Source: Acidobacteriota bacterium
GTDB lineage: Bacteria; Acidobacteriota; Blastocatellia; Pyrinomonadales; Pyrinomonadaceae
DNA length: 28,412 bases
NCBI GenBank assembly: GCA_963169175.1
Contig: CAUJFK010000143.1
Span: forward strand, 1-28,412
Direction: 5' to 3'
Made by a program: the position numbers and the translations under genes. The notes under the pieces were generated by a model. The model ran no database searches and was not told where the DNA came from. It saw nothing but the letters and a program-made list of their open reading frames with translations. Positions 1 through 6,570 of this stretch are shown piece after piece (position 1 is the stretch's first letter; every line of letters begins with the position of its first letter).

Positions 1-453
1 AAAGTGAAAGCCCTCGAGCTGGCGCGAAAGAATTATGACCTTGAACCTAATTTTATTACCGGCCGCCTTGCGCTCGGTTCGGCATTGAACGCCAGCGGGA
101 TGTATGACGAGGCGATCCGATTGGCGGAACAGTTGCCGGGCAACGATCCGAACAATCACTGGATGCTTTGGATACGGGGCTTTGCTTACGCAAAATCGGG
201 CCGCCGGCAGGAGGCGGAAGAAATCATCAACCGGTTCAAAGAAATGGCTAAGACACAGTATGTTATCTCATACTATAATGCTTCGATTTATGCCGCACTT
301 GGCGAAAAGGATAAGGCGTTCGCAGAGCTTGAAAAGTCGTTCGATCAGCGCGATTGGTGGCAGCCGCGAATGAAGCACGACCCGGCAATGGCAACGCTCC
401 GCGACGACCCGCGATTTGCCGGATTGCTAAAACGGATGGGTTTGCCGGAATAG
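1..453 (+). CDS. TPR protein, C-terminal part (5' end outside window)
   Basis: The reading frame is open from the first base, so the gene begins upstream; the GTG at position 4 is probably not its start. The visible part (about 150 residues) is helical with TPR-like spacing, for example GSALNASGMYDEAIRLAEQL and GFAYAKSGRRQEAEEII. The end, DPRFAGLLKRMGLPE, closely matches the end of the next gene (EPRFKAMLKRLNLPE). It is therefore probably the C-terminus of a paralogue with the same zinc-ribbon, FlgO-like and TPR layout; that is inference because the N-terminus is missing. Only 6 bases separate its stop from the next ATG, which suggests co-transcription. TPR repeats mediate protein-protein contacts; the specific role is unknown. 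Confidence 0.8.
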   Translation, partial: KVKALELARKNYDLEPNFITGRLALGSALNASGMYDEAIRLAEQLPGNDPNNHWMLWIRGFAYAKSGRRQEAEEIINRFKEMAKTQYVISYYNASIYAALGEKDKAFAELEKSFDQRDWWQPRMKHDPAMATLRDDPRFAGLLKRMGLPE

Positions 454-459
454 AACTCT

Positions 460-2238
460 ATGAAACGATGCCCTGAATGTAGGCGGGATTATTACGACGA
501 CACGCTGCTGTATTGTCTCGATGACGGCAACGCGCTGCTCGAAGGCCCGGCGAGCAGGTCAGAGCCGGGAGCGGTAGCGACTGGGTTCCCCGGCGACGAA
601 CCGCAGACCGCGATATTACATTCGACGGCTGCTCCGGGCGAGGCCCCGACTCGTGCGCATATCCATACTACTGAGCAGACTGCCATTCTAAGCACAGGGG
701 CGGAGGCGGAGCCTCTGGAATCTTTGGGTGGGCTTTCGGAGAAACACAGCTTTTCCGCTCGGCGAGCAAAGCCGCTGGCGGCCTTGGTTGTTGCTGTTCT
801 TGTTTTAGTTGGTGCGTTCTTTAGTTACAGATATTTCTCAAAGTCTGGTTCCAAACAAATCAATTCCATTGCCGTCATGCCCCTCGTTAACGACAGCGGT
901 AACCCGGACACGGAGTTTCTTTCTGACGGGATGACCGAGACGCTTATCAACAGCCTGTCGCAGATTCCGAACCTCAGCGTCAAAGCTCGTTCATCTGTTT
1001 TCCGGTATAAAGGCAAAGAGATCGATCCGAAAAAGGTGGCTTCAGAGTTGGGTGTTCAGGTGATCTTGACTGGCCGTGTTATCCAGCGAGGTGACCAGTT
1101 GACCCTGAGTGTGGAGTTGACCGACGGGCAGACAGAAAACACGATTTGGGGTAATAAATACGAGCGAAGAGGATCAGATCTCGTCGCCTTGCAGAGCGAG
1201 GTCGCCCGCGATGTTTCGGGCAAACTCAAATCGAAATTGACCGGCGCCGATGCGGCCAAAGTTGAAAAGACTTACACGGCCAATCCAGAAGCCTACCAAC
1301 TTTACCTAAAAGGCCGTTTTGCCTGGAACAGACGAACGATCGAATCGCTGAAACAGGCGGCTGAATTTTTCAAGCAAGCGATCGAGAAAGACCCGAACTA
1401 CGCACTCGCTTATGCAGGTTTGGCCGAAACATACGTTCTTTTTTCGCAGTATAACGTCGCCTCATCAAAAGACAGTATGCCACAGGCAAAAGCGGCCGCT
1501 TTGAAGGCATTAGAACTGGATGATTCCCTGGCAGCTCCACACGCCGCTCTCCAATCGTATTTTACCTTTTATGAATTCGATCGGGTTGCGGGGGAAAAAG
1601 AGATCCGCCGGGCCATCGAACTCGATCCGAACTACGCGACCGCCTATCACTGGCTCGGCGGAGATGTGCTTTACCCGACGAAACGGTTTGACGAGGCCCT
1701 TGCGGCGATGAGGCGAGCCGAGGAGCTGGATCCGCTTTCTTCGATTATTGGAACAAATCTTGGTGACGTATTACTTTACGCCGGCCGCTATGATGAGGCG
1801 ATCGTTCAATATCAACGCGTTCTTTCTCTCGACCCGAATTTTGCTAACACTTTCTCTGGCTTGGGTTTGGCGCATTGGCAAAAGGGCATGAAACCGGAAG
1901 CAATAGCCCAAATGCGTAGGTACATTGAACTGAGCGGTTCTAGCATTGGAAAAGGATCTCTGGGGTTCTTTCTGGCAAGATCCGGACAGCGGGATGAAGC
2001 GGTTAAGCTCCTGGCCGAGTTAAAGCAGGCATCTTCACAGCAATACGTTCCTTTTACCGCCGTTGCTTTTATCCACCTTGGGCATGGCGAAAAAGAGGAT
2101 GCTTTGGATTGGCTCGAAAAGGAAATTGACGCTCGCGGATCATATTCGACTTATTACGCAACTATGCCGGAACTAGACGACCTGCGCACCGAGCCGCGAT
2201 TCAAGGCAATGCTCAAACGCCTGAATCTGCCGGAATAG
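460..2238 (+). CDS. Zinc-ribbon / FlgO-TolB-like / TPR membrane protein
   Basis: A 592-residue protein. Residues 4-23 form a short zinc-ribbon-like motif (C4, C7, C19, then DDG). A low-complexity linker follows, then one membrane segment at about 106-122 (LAALVVAVLVLVGAFFSYRY). Residues about 136-265 match the FlgO/TolB-like domain often found in front of TPRs in Acidobacteriota proteins (SIAVMPLVNDS, FLSDGMTETLINSLSQ, ILTGRVI). TPR units run from about 275 to 560. The topology suggests a cytoplasmic N-terminus and an exported domain-plus-TPR part. The exact role is unknown; relatives are annotated as TPR or adenylate-cyclase-associated proteins. Residues 34-43 (SEPGAVATGF) are encoded by a palindromic repeat that also occurs at 2338 and 2401. 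The start is fixed by the conserved MKRCPEC, 6 bases after the previous stop. Confidence 0.85.
   Translation: MKRCPECRRDYYDDTLLYCLDDGNALLEGPASRSEPGAVATGFPGDEPQTAILHSTAAPGEAPTRAHIHTTEQTAILSTGAEAEPLESLGGLSEKHSFSARRAKPLAALVVAVLVLVGAFFSYRYFSKSGSKQINSIAVMPLVNDSGNPDTEFLSDGMTETLINSLSQIPNLSVKARSSVFRYKGKEIDPKKVASELGVQVILTGRVIQRGDQLTLSVELTDGQTENTIWGNKYERRGSDLVALQSEVARDVSGKLKSKLTGADAAKVEKTYTANPEAYQLYLKGRFAWNRRTIESLKQAAEFFKQAIEKDPNYALAYAGLAETYVLFSQYNVASSKDSMPQAKAAALKALELDDSLAAPHAALQSYFTFYEFDRVAGEKEIRRAIELDPNYATAYHWLGGDVLYPTKRFDEALAAMRRAEELDPLSSIIGTNLGDVLLYAGRYDEAIVQYQRVLSLDPNFANTFSGLGLAHWQKGMKPEAIAQMRRYIELSGSSIGKGSLGFFLARSGQRDEAVKLLAELKQASSQQYVPFTAVAFIHLGHGEKEDALDWLEKEIDARGSYSTYYATMPELDDLRTEPRFKAMLKRLNLPE
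559..588 (+). repeat. Palindromic-type repeat read in frame (copy 1)
   Basis: The segment starts TCAGAGCC, has the core GCGGTAGCG and ends CTGGGTTC. Diverged copies lie at 2338-2367 and 2401-2427, with an inverted copy at 2475-2501. Here it encodes SEPGAVATGF in the linker between zinc ribbon and membrane segment. Confidence 0.6.
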
Positions 2239-2337
2239 AACTTTATGAAACGATGCCCTGAATGCGGCCGCGAGTACGACAATACGATGATGTTCTGTCT
2301 CGATGACGGAACAGAATTGCTCTACGGCCCGGCAAGG

Positions 2338-2367
2338 TCAGAACCGGGAGCGATAGCGACTGGGTTC
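2338..2367 (+). repeat. Palindromic-type repeat read in frame (copy 2)
   Basis: TCAGAACC then GGGAGCGATAGCGACTGGGTTC, close to the copy at 559-588 and encoding SEPGAIATGF in the truncated gene. Confidence 0.6.
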
Positions 2368-2400
2368 TTCTCTTGCGATGAACCCGCAACGACGATCTTG

Positions 2401-2427
2401 TCAGAACCGCGAGCGGTAGCGGGTGGT
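2401..2427 (+). repeat. Palindromic repeat, left arm (copy 3)
   Basis: TCAGAACC, core GCGGTAGC, end GGTGGT. It is the inverse of 2475-2501 (23 of 27 positions agree), and together they flank the stop codon of the truncated gene. It encodes SEPRAVAGG. Confidence 0.7.
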
Positions 2428-2474
2428 TTGGCTAACGTTACCGACGAGTCGGTGTTGTAAACGGTGATTCTTCA

Positions 2475-2501
2475 ACCACCAGCTACCGCAGGTGGTTCTG
2501 A
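2475..2501 (-). repeat. Palindromic repeat, right arm (inverted copy 4)
   Basis: The reverse complement begins TCAGAACCACC and has the core GCGGTAGC. Alone it can fold through AACCACC/GGTGGTT, and with the left arm it can form a long stem around the stop codon at 2458-2460. It lies between two convergent genes, so it could also help end transcription, though no T-run follows. Confidence 0.7.
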
Positions 2502-2534
2502 CTCGACGGACCGTGGTCAGGACTGCGTCAGCCA

Positions 2535-3782
2535 CTAACCAAATAGCCTTGGCAATCGTCGCTGCAGATTTTTGGGGAGCAATATCTCCATTGCGTCATC
2601 GACGGTGACTATGCCGGCGATGTCACCTTCGTGGTCAATCACGGGAAGAGCGAGAAGATTGTATTCCGCGATGGTTTGGGCAACGTCCTCGGCAGGTTCG
2701 GACGGGTGGGCGAAACGAAAATCGGTGCGCATTACGTCTTCAAGTTTTTTCGTCGGGTCCGCCAGGATCAATGAACGGAGCGAGATAAGGCCGGCCAGCT
2801 TCCATGAACCTTCTTCTTCGACGACGTACATGTAATAGATCATATTCGGCGTCTCGGCCATCTCACGCAGGCTGCGGATAGCGTCGCCCACCGTCAGGCC
2901 GCGGGCAAATGTAACGAACTCGGTCGTCATCAGCCCACCGGCCGTGTCATGATCAAAGGCCATCAGTTCGGCGACGTCCGCCTTTTCCTCATCCTCCATC
3001 AGGTCGAAAAGCTCCTGGGCCTTTTCCTCGTCCATTTCGTCGAGCACGTCAACGGCATCATCGGGCGACATTTCCTCAAGAATATCGGCCGCACGCTCTT
3101 CGTCCAGTTCTTCAAGGATGCGGGCCTGGGCCTCGGTCGACATCTCTTCCAGCGTGTCGGCGGCCGTTTCGTCGTCAAGGCTTTCGACAACCTCGGTGCG
3201 GTGGATGGGCGAAAGCGTCTCGGCAAGCTGCGCGATCTCCACCGGGTGGAGGCGTGAAAGTTTGTCCTTTGAAGATTTTAGCTGGACCGTTACGGTCGCC
3301 GTATCGGTGGCAAGATAGCCGACATCGGCCCAGTCAAGCAGTTCGACCGGCCTGCTGGCACCATAAAATCCTTTTGGCATAAGCCGCCGAACAAACCCTT
3401 GCAGGCTCACGTCGGCGCCGGCGACACGCCAGATCTCGCCCGTGTCGATCAACTGAACATCATTGACGCGAACAACACGTTTTCCGTCAACGTCGATAAG
3501 CTGGTTGTCCAGAACGTCCTTGCCCAAAAGCACTTCACCCTCGCGCCGCTCGAACGGCGTCAGGTCAAGCTTTACCGAACTCATCCGTGCCCCGTGGATA
3601 TTTATCAATGAGATGCTCCGCTTAGAGATAAAAAAATCACGTCTCCGCAGGCGGGCAACAAGGCCGATAATGGGCGGATAATCCTCGCTGCCATACCTCA
3701 CAAGCACGTCGCTGATCGACGCGATCTTGTCATTGCGGCTGTCCACGATCGGGCGGCCGAGTATTTGCGAAAGGTAGAGCAT
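2535..3782 (-). CDS. PRC-barrel / MgtE N-terminal / CBS-pair protein (soluble)
   Basis: A 415-residue protein from the start MLYLSQILGRP. PRC-barrel-like segments lie at about 1-65 and 90-135, a charged MgtE_N superhelix at about 178-280 (HPVEIAQLAETLSPIHRTEV, then repeated L-E-E-M/L units), and a CBS pair at about 283-405 (AGGLMTTEFV, ALPVIDHEGDIAGIVTVDDA). No membrane helices follow, so it is not a full MgtE Mg2+ channel; it resembles the cytoplasmic sensor half of MgtE fused to PRC barrels. It probably senses Mg2+ or a nucleotide and acts through a partner (inference). The frame is open to 3893, but the added residues are not protein-like. MRFRIIFKP at 3809 is a possible alternative start. 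The transglycosylase gene is divergent, with a 259-base shared upstream region. Confidence 0.85.
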   Translation of the reverse strand: MLYLSQILGRPIVDSRNDKIASISDVLVRYGSEDYPPIIGLVARLRRRDFFISKRSISLINIHGARMSSVKLDLTPFERREGEVLLGKDVLDNQLIDVDGKRVVRVNDVQLIDTGEIWRVAGADVSLQGFVRRLMPKGFYGASRPVELLDWADVGYLATDTATVTVQLKSSKDKLSRLHPVEIAQLAETLSPIHRTEVVESLDDETAADTLEEMSTEAQARILEELDEERAADILEEMSPDDAVDVLDEMDEEKAQELFDLMEDEEKADVAELMAFDHDTAGGLMTTEFVTFARGLTVGDAIRSLREMAETPNMIYYMYVVEEEGSWKLAGLISLRSLILADPTKKLEDVMRTDFRFAHPSEPAEDVAQTIAEYNLLALPVIDHEGDIAGIVTVDDAMEILLPKNLQRRLPRLFG

Positions 3783-4041
3783 CGGCTTAAAGATAATGCG
3801 GAAACGCATGCGCGAGCAAGGGCCGAATGCCCAACGTCGCGCATCTAGCCTGCTCAATAGGGCTTTCGCATCGTGGAATTTTCCCGCGCACAAAATTATG
3901 GAACAGGGCCGGAATTCTGCGTTTGTAATAAATAAGGCCGGTAAACTCGCCGGGCGACCGGCGGCCTCACATCAAGCAAAATCGCACAAATTTCAAGAAC
4001 CCTCGGACTGTATTCGCCGATCAGGCCTGCTTCCCCATCGA

Positions 4042-4896
4042 ATGAACAAGGTATTTTATTTTCTCATCGTTTCCCTGTCGTTTGCCGCCGCCGTTATGGG
4101 GCAAAGTGGCCCACGAGGTATGGACAACTTTGACCGGTCGCAAGGCGTTCAGGTCCATCGTCCACCCGCGTCGGTCCTGGTTGCCAAAGCCGTTAGAAAA
4201 AGGAATGGCCGTGCGACCGAAGCGGGAAATAAGCTGGTCGCGAAAACGGCAAGTTCGCGGTACGTCGTCTCCGTCACTGACGGGTTGGCGACGCGCGAGG
4301 CCCCGGCACGCGGGACATTCGCAATGGCGTCAAACGCCAATATGAAGGGATTTACCACAGGAAATTTCCAGCACGATGCTTTTATAGTCGATTCAAGCCG
4401 TCGATACGGCATCGACCCGCTCTTGATCTACGCACAAATGCATCAGGAATCGACCTTTAAGATCAATGCCACATCGCCAAAGGGCGCAAGCGGGCTGATG
4501 CAGCTTATGCCGGCCACCGCACGACGGTTTGGAGTGACGAAGATCTACGATCCGCAGCAGAATATCGACGCGGGCGTACGCTATATGCGTTGGCTGTTGG
4601 ATACCTTCAAGGGAGATGTTGTTCTTGCTCTTGCCGGCTACAATGCAGGTGAGGGCGCAGTAATGAGGTATGGCTGGAACGTTCCGCCATACCGCGAAAC
4701 ACAGGAGTACGTTCGCCGCATCGCCGCCCGGTACAACGCCATTTCGGATGGCCGCTATATACAAACCGCCCGCCGCGTGAACAATGAAACGGCGGCAAGG
4801 CTTGGGCAAAAAGAATCTCGCCCGCTTACAGTTTACGCACCTGATGCTCTTAGCATCCGTATGCCGGACGGCAAAATGATGCTCGTCAACCAATAG
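4042..4896 (+). CDS. Secreted lytic transglycosylase (SLT domain, GH23)
   Basis: A 284-residue protein. The start MNKVFYFLIVSLSFAAAVMG gives a clear signal peptide; the frame is open further upstream, but that stretch has no leader. A variable linker (about 21-110) precedes the SLT domain at about 112-235. The family signatures are visible: catalytic Glu136 in HQES, GASGLMQLMPATA at 148-160, and GYNAGEGAV at 199-207. The enzyme cleaves the MurNAc-GlcNAc bond of peptidoglycan in the periplasm to form 1,6-anhydroMurNAc ends. There is no LysM domain. It is a single-gene unit ending at a strong terminator (4935-4965) and may share a divergent promoter region with the PRC/MgtE_N gene. Confidence 0.92.
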   Translation: MNKVFYFLIVSLSFAAAVMGQSGPRGMDNFDRSQGVQVHRPPASVLVAKAVRKRNGRATEAGNKLVAKTASSRYVVSVTDGLATREAPARGTFAMASNANMKGFTTGNFQHDAFIVDSSRRYGIDPLLIYAQMHQESTFKINATSPKGASGLMQLMPATARRFGVTKIYDPQQNIDAGVRYMRWLLDTFKGDVVLALAGYNAGEGAVMRYGWNVPPYRETQEYVRRIAARYNAISDGRYIQTARRVNNETAARLGQKESRPLTVYAPDALSIRMPDGKMMLVNQ

Positions 4897-4934
4897 AAAA
4901 GATCGCTCTTCTCCACTCGTCTTTTACAGACCTG

Positions 4935-4965
4935 CGGCCGGTGTTCGAGCACCGGCCGTTTTTTT
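4935..4965 (+). terminator. Rho-independent terminator of the transglycosylase gene
   Basis: A perfect 9-bp stem CGGCCGGTG / CACCGGCCG with a 6-base loop (TTCGAG) is followed by seven Ts. It lies 38 bases after the stop codon. Confidence 0.93.
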
Positions 4966-5046
4966 GTTCGACGCCTTGCTGTATTATTGGTCGGAACATG
5001 GAACCGCCGGAAGTTTCGGCCGATTCATGTTTGCAGGCCTAAACTT

Positions 5047-5634
5047 ATGTATTGCATAAAATGCGGTGTCGAAAATTCAGGTGAGGCAAAGTTCTGTCGG
5101 AAATGCGGCCAGGAGTTGGACGCTGAAGAAGAAACGCGTGTCGCAAAGCGGCGGTCGGATGCGCCAATGATCGGCGGCGAGCGTATCTTTTCGATTACGC
5201 CGACGGTAAAGTTCGTTTATGCCGGCTATGCCGTTTCCATTGTCGCGGCCTTTATTGCTGCACTGATCGTGGGAGCGGTCCTGCAGCTTCTCGCGGCGGG
5301 TGGTACGGTGCTGCTTGGCCTGGTTTTGTGCGTCCTGTTCCTGCTCGTACCGGCGCTCTATCACGCCCGGCAGAAACTTGTCAGATATACACTGACGGAT
5401 ACGACCATCGAGATAGATCGGGGCCTGATCGCCCGATCGACCCAGAATATTCCCCTTCGCAGGATCCAGGACGTAACTGTTTCGGCCTCGCTTTTGCAGC
5501 GGCTTCTGGGGTTCGGCGACATCGTGATCGACAACGCCAGCGAATCGCCCGGCAAGGTTGTGCTGGACAATATTGACTCACCGCGAAAATACGCCGACTT
5601 GCTTCTGAAGCAAATGCGGCATATTGACCGATAA
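5047..5634 (+). CDS. Zinc-ribbon plus bacterial PH (bPH2/DUF304) membrane protein
   Basis: A 195-residue protein. The start is MYCIKCG, because the four-cysteine zinc ribbon (C3, C6, C17, C20) opens the protein; the frame runs 20 codons further upstream without conserved sequence. Two adjacent membrane segments lie at about 57-80 and 86-106. A bPH2 domain follows at about 110-190, with the typical YTLTDTTIEIDRGLIARSTQ, IPLRRIQDV and LLGFGDIVI strands. Family members (YdbS/YdbT type) are inner-membrane proteins of poorly known role, some linked to envelope stress or export. The distance to rfbD (90 bases) and the unrelated role give no firm operon link. Confidence 0.85.
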   Translation: MYCIKCGVENSGEAKFCRKCGQELDAEEETRVAKRRSDAPMIGGERIFSITPTVKFVYAGYAVSIVAAFIAALIVGAVLQLLAAGGTVLLGLVLCVLFLLVPALYHARQKLVRYTLTDTTIEIDRGLIARSTQNIPLRRIQDVTVSASLLQRLLGFGDIVIDNASESPGKVVLDNIDSPRKYADLLLKQMRHIDR

Positions 5635-5640
5635 CTAAAT

Positions 5641-5711
5641 GCGGTCATTCGCTCCGCCCGGCTTGATATATTGGCGGCAATAGGTAGAATATTGGCGGTC
5701 ATTTCGCTCCG
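5641..5711 (+). repeat. Short direct duplication ahead of rfbD
   Basis: GCGGTCATTCGCTCCG (5641-5656) recurs as GCGGTCATTTCGCTCCG (5695-5711), and ATATTGGCGG occurs at 5668-5677 and 5689-5698. The whole rfbD leader is a small imperfect tandem duplication. Confidence 0.6.
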
Positions 5712-5724
5712 TTCCGTGGTCCTG

Positions 5725-6570
5725 ATGAAACTGGTCATAACCGGTGCCAACGGAATGTTGGCTCAAGCCGTGCAAAATTATTGCAAGTCCGCTGGGGACT
5801 TTGTTGTCGCGCTCACGCGTTTTGAAATGGACATTTCGGACGAGAAGTCGGTGTCCGCAAAGCTCGCCGAAGTTCGGCCCGATGCGGTAATAAATTGTGC
5901 CGCGTTTACAGACGTTGATGGCGCGGAAACGAATATTCGGGCCTGCTTTGCAGCTAACGTAGACGGCGTCGCCAACCTCGCAAGGGCCTGCCGGTCGGTA
6001 AATGCCGCTTTCGTCACGGTTTCGACCGACTACGTTTTTGACGGAGAAAAGCAGGACTTTTATACACAGCGCGATACGCCGAACCCGCTTGGGGTCTATG
6101 CGCGGTCCAAGCGTGAGGGCGAGATACTCGCTTTTGCCGTAAATCCACGTTCAATAATAGTTCGCTCAGGCTGGATCTACGGCCTTGGCGGGACCAACTT
6201 TCTGAGCGCTGTGCCGCGGCTGCTTGCAGACGGCGAACCGGTCAGGGCGATAGGCGATTCTTTTGGGACGCCGACGTTTGCATACGACCTTGCGGCCCGG
6301 CTGCGTGAACTGGCGGAAGCCGACCTGCCCGGCGTATATCACGCCACCAACGGCGGGCCCGGGTGCAGCTATCTTGAATTTGCCCGCGCGGTTTGTCATC
6401 TCGGCCAATTCGATCTGGAACGGATCGAGCCTGCCTCATACAAAGACCTTCGGCGGCCGGCGCCGAGGCCGGTCAGTTCGAAACTGACCTGTCTTGTCAG
6501 TGAGAAGCTGGGTTTTCCGCCAATGCGGCATTGGGAATCGGCCCTTGCCGATTACATGGGCCAGAAGTGA
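5725..6570 (+). CDS. rfbD: dTDP-4-dehydrorhamnose reductase
   Basis: A 281-residue protein, the normal length for RfbD/RmlD. The start MKLVITGANGML places the Rossmann glycine motif at residues 6-13; the frame opens 18 codons earlier without conserved residues. Further signatures are VINCAAFTDVDGAE (56-68), VSTDYVFDG (99-107), and the catalytic YxxxK of short-chain dehydrogenases at Y125-K129 (VYARSK). It performs the last step of dTDP-L-rhamnose synthesis, reducing dTDP-4-dehydro-L-rhamnose with NAD(P)H in the cytoplasm. The other rml genes are not in the window. Its TGA directly abuts the stop of the convergent tyrosine kinase/chain-length gene, a fellow polysaccharide gene. Confidence 0.93.
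   Translation: MKLVITGANGMLAQAVQNYCKSAGDFVVALTRFEMDISDEKSVSAKLAEVRPDAVINCAAFTDVDGAETNIRACFAANVDGVANLARACRSVNAAFVTVSTDYVFDGEKQDFYTQRDTPNPLGVYARSKREGEILAFAVNPRSIIVRSGWIYGLGGTNFLSAVPRLLADGEPVRAIGDSFGTPTFAYDLAARLRELAEADLPGVYHATNGGPGCSYLEFARAVCHLGQFDLERIEPASYKDLRRPAPRPVSSKLTCLVSEKLGFPPMRHWESALADYMGQK

Larger units (their letters stand above)
2245..2460 (+). pseudogene. Truncated third copy of the zinc-ribbon protein
   Basis: An intact 71-codon reading frame begins MKRCPECGREYDNTMMFCLDD and aligns with the first ~50 residues of the upstream gene, including SEPGAIATGF and DEPATTIL. Similarity stops where another repeat copy begins (position 2401), and the frame ends at 2460 without any membrane, FlgO-like or TPR part. 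The upstream join is almost identical to the join between the first two genes, so the copy arose by tandem duplication and then lost its body. It might still be translated as a small zinc-ribbon peptide, but I treat it as a gene remnant. Confidence 0.7.

Noticed and set aside
1..2460. Defence or signalling operon made of zinc-ribbon/TPR proteins
   Set aside because: No nuclease, nucleotide cyclase, kinase or effector domain is present in the array; tandem paralogy explains it better.
4393..4893. Long minus-strand frame (166 codons) opposite the transglycosylase
   Set aside because: It is the antisense shadow of a gene with clear catalytic motifs; the translated sequence has no domain.
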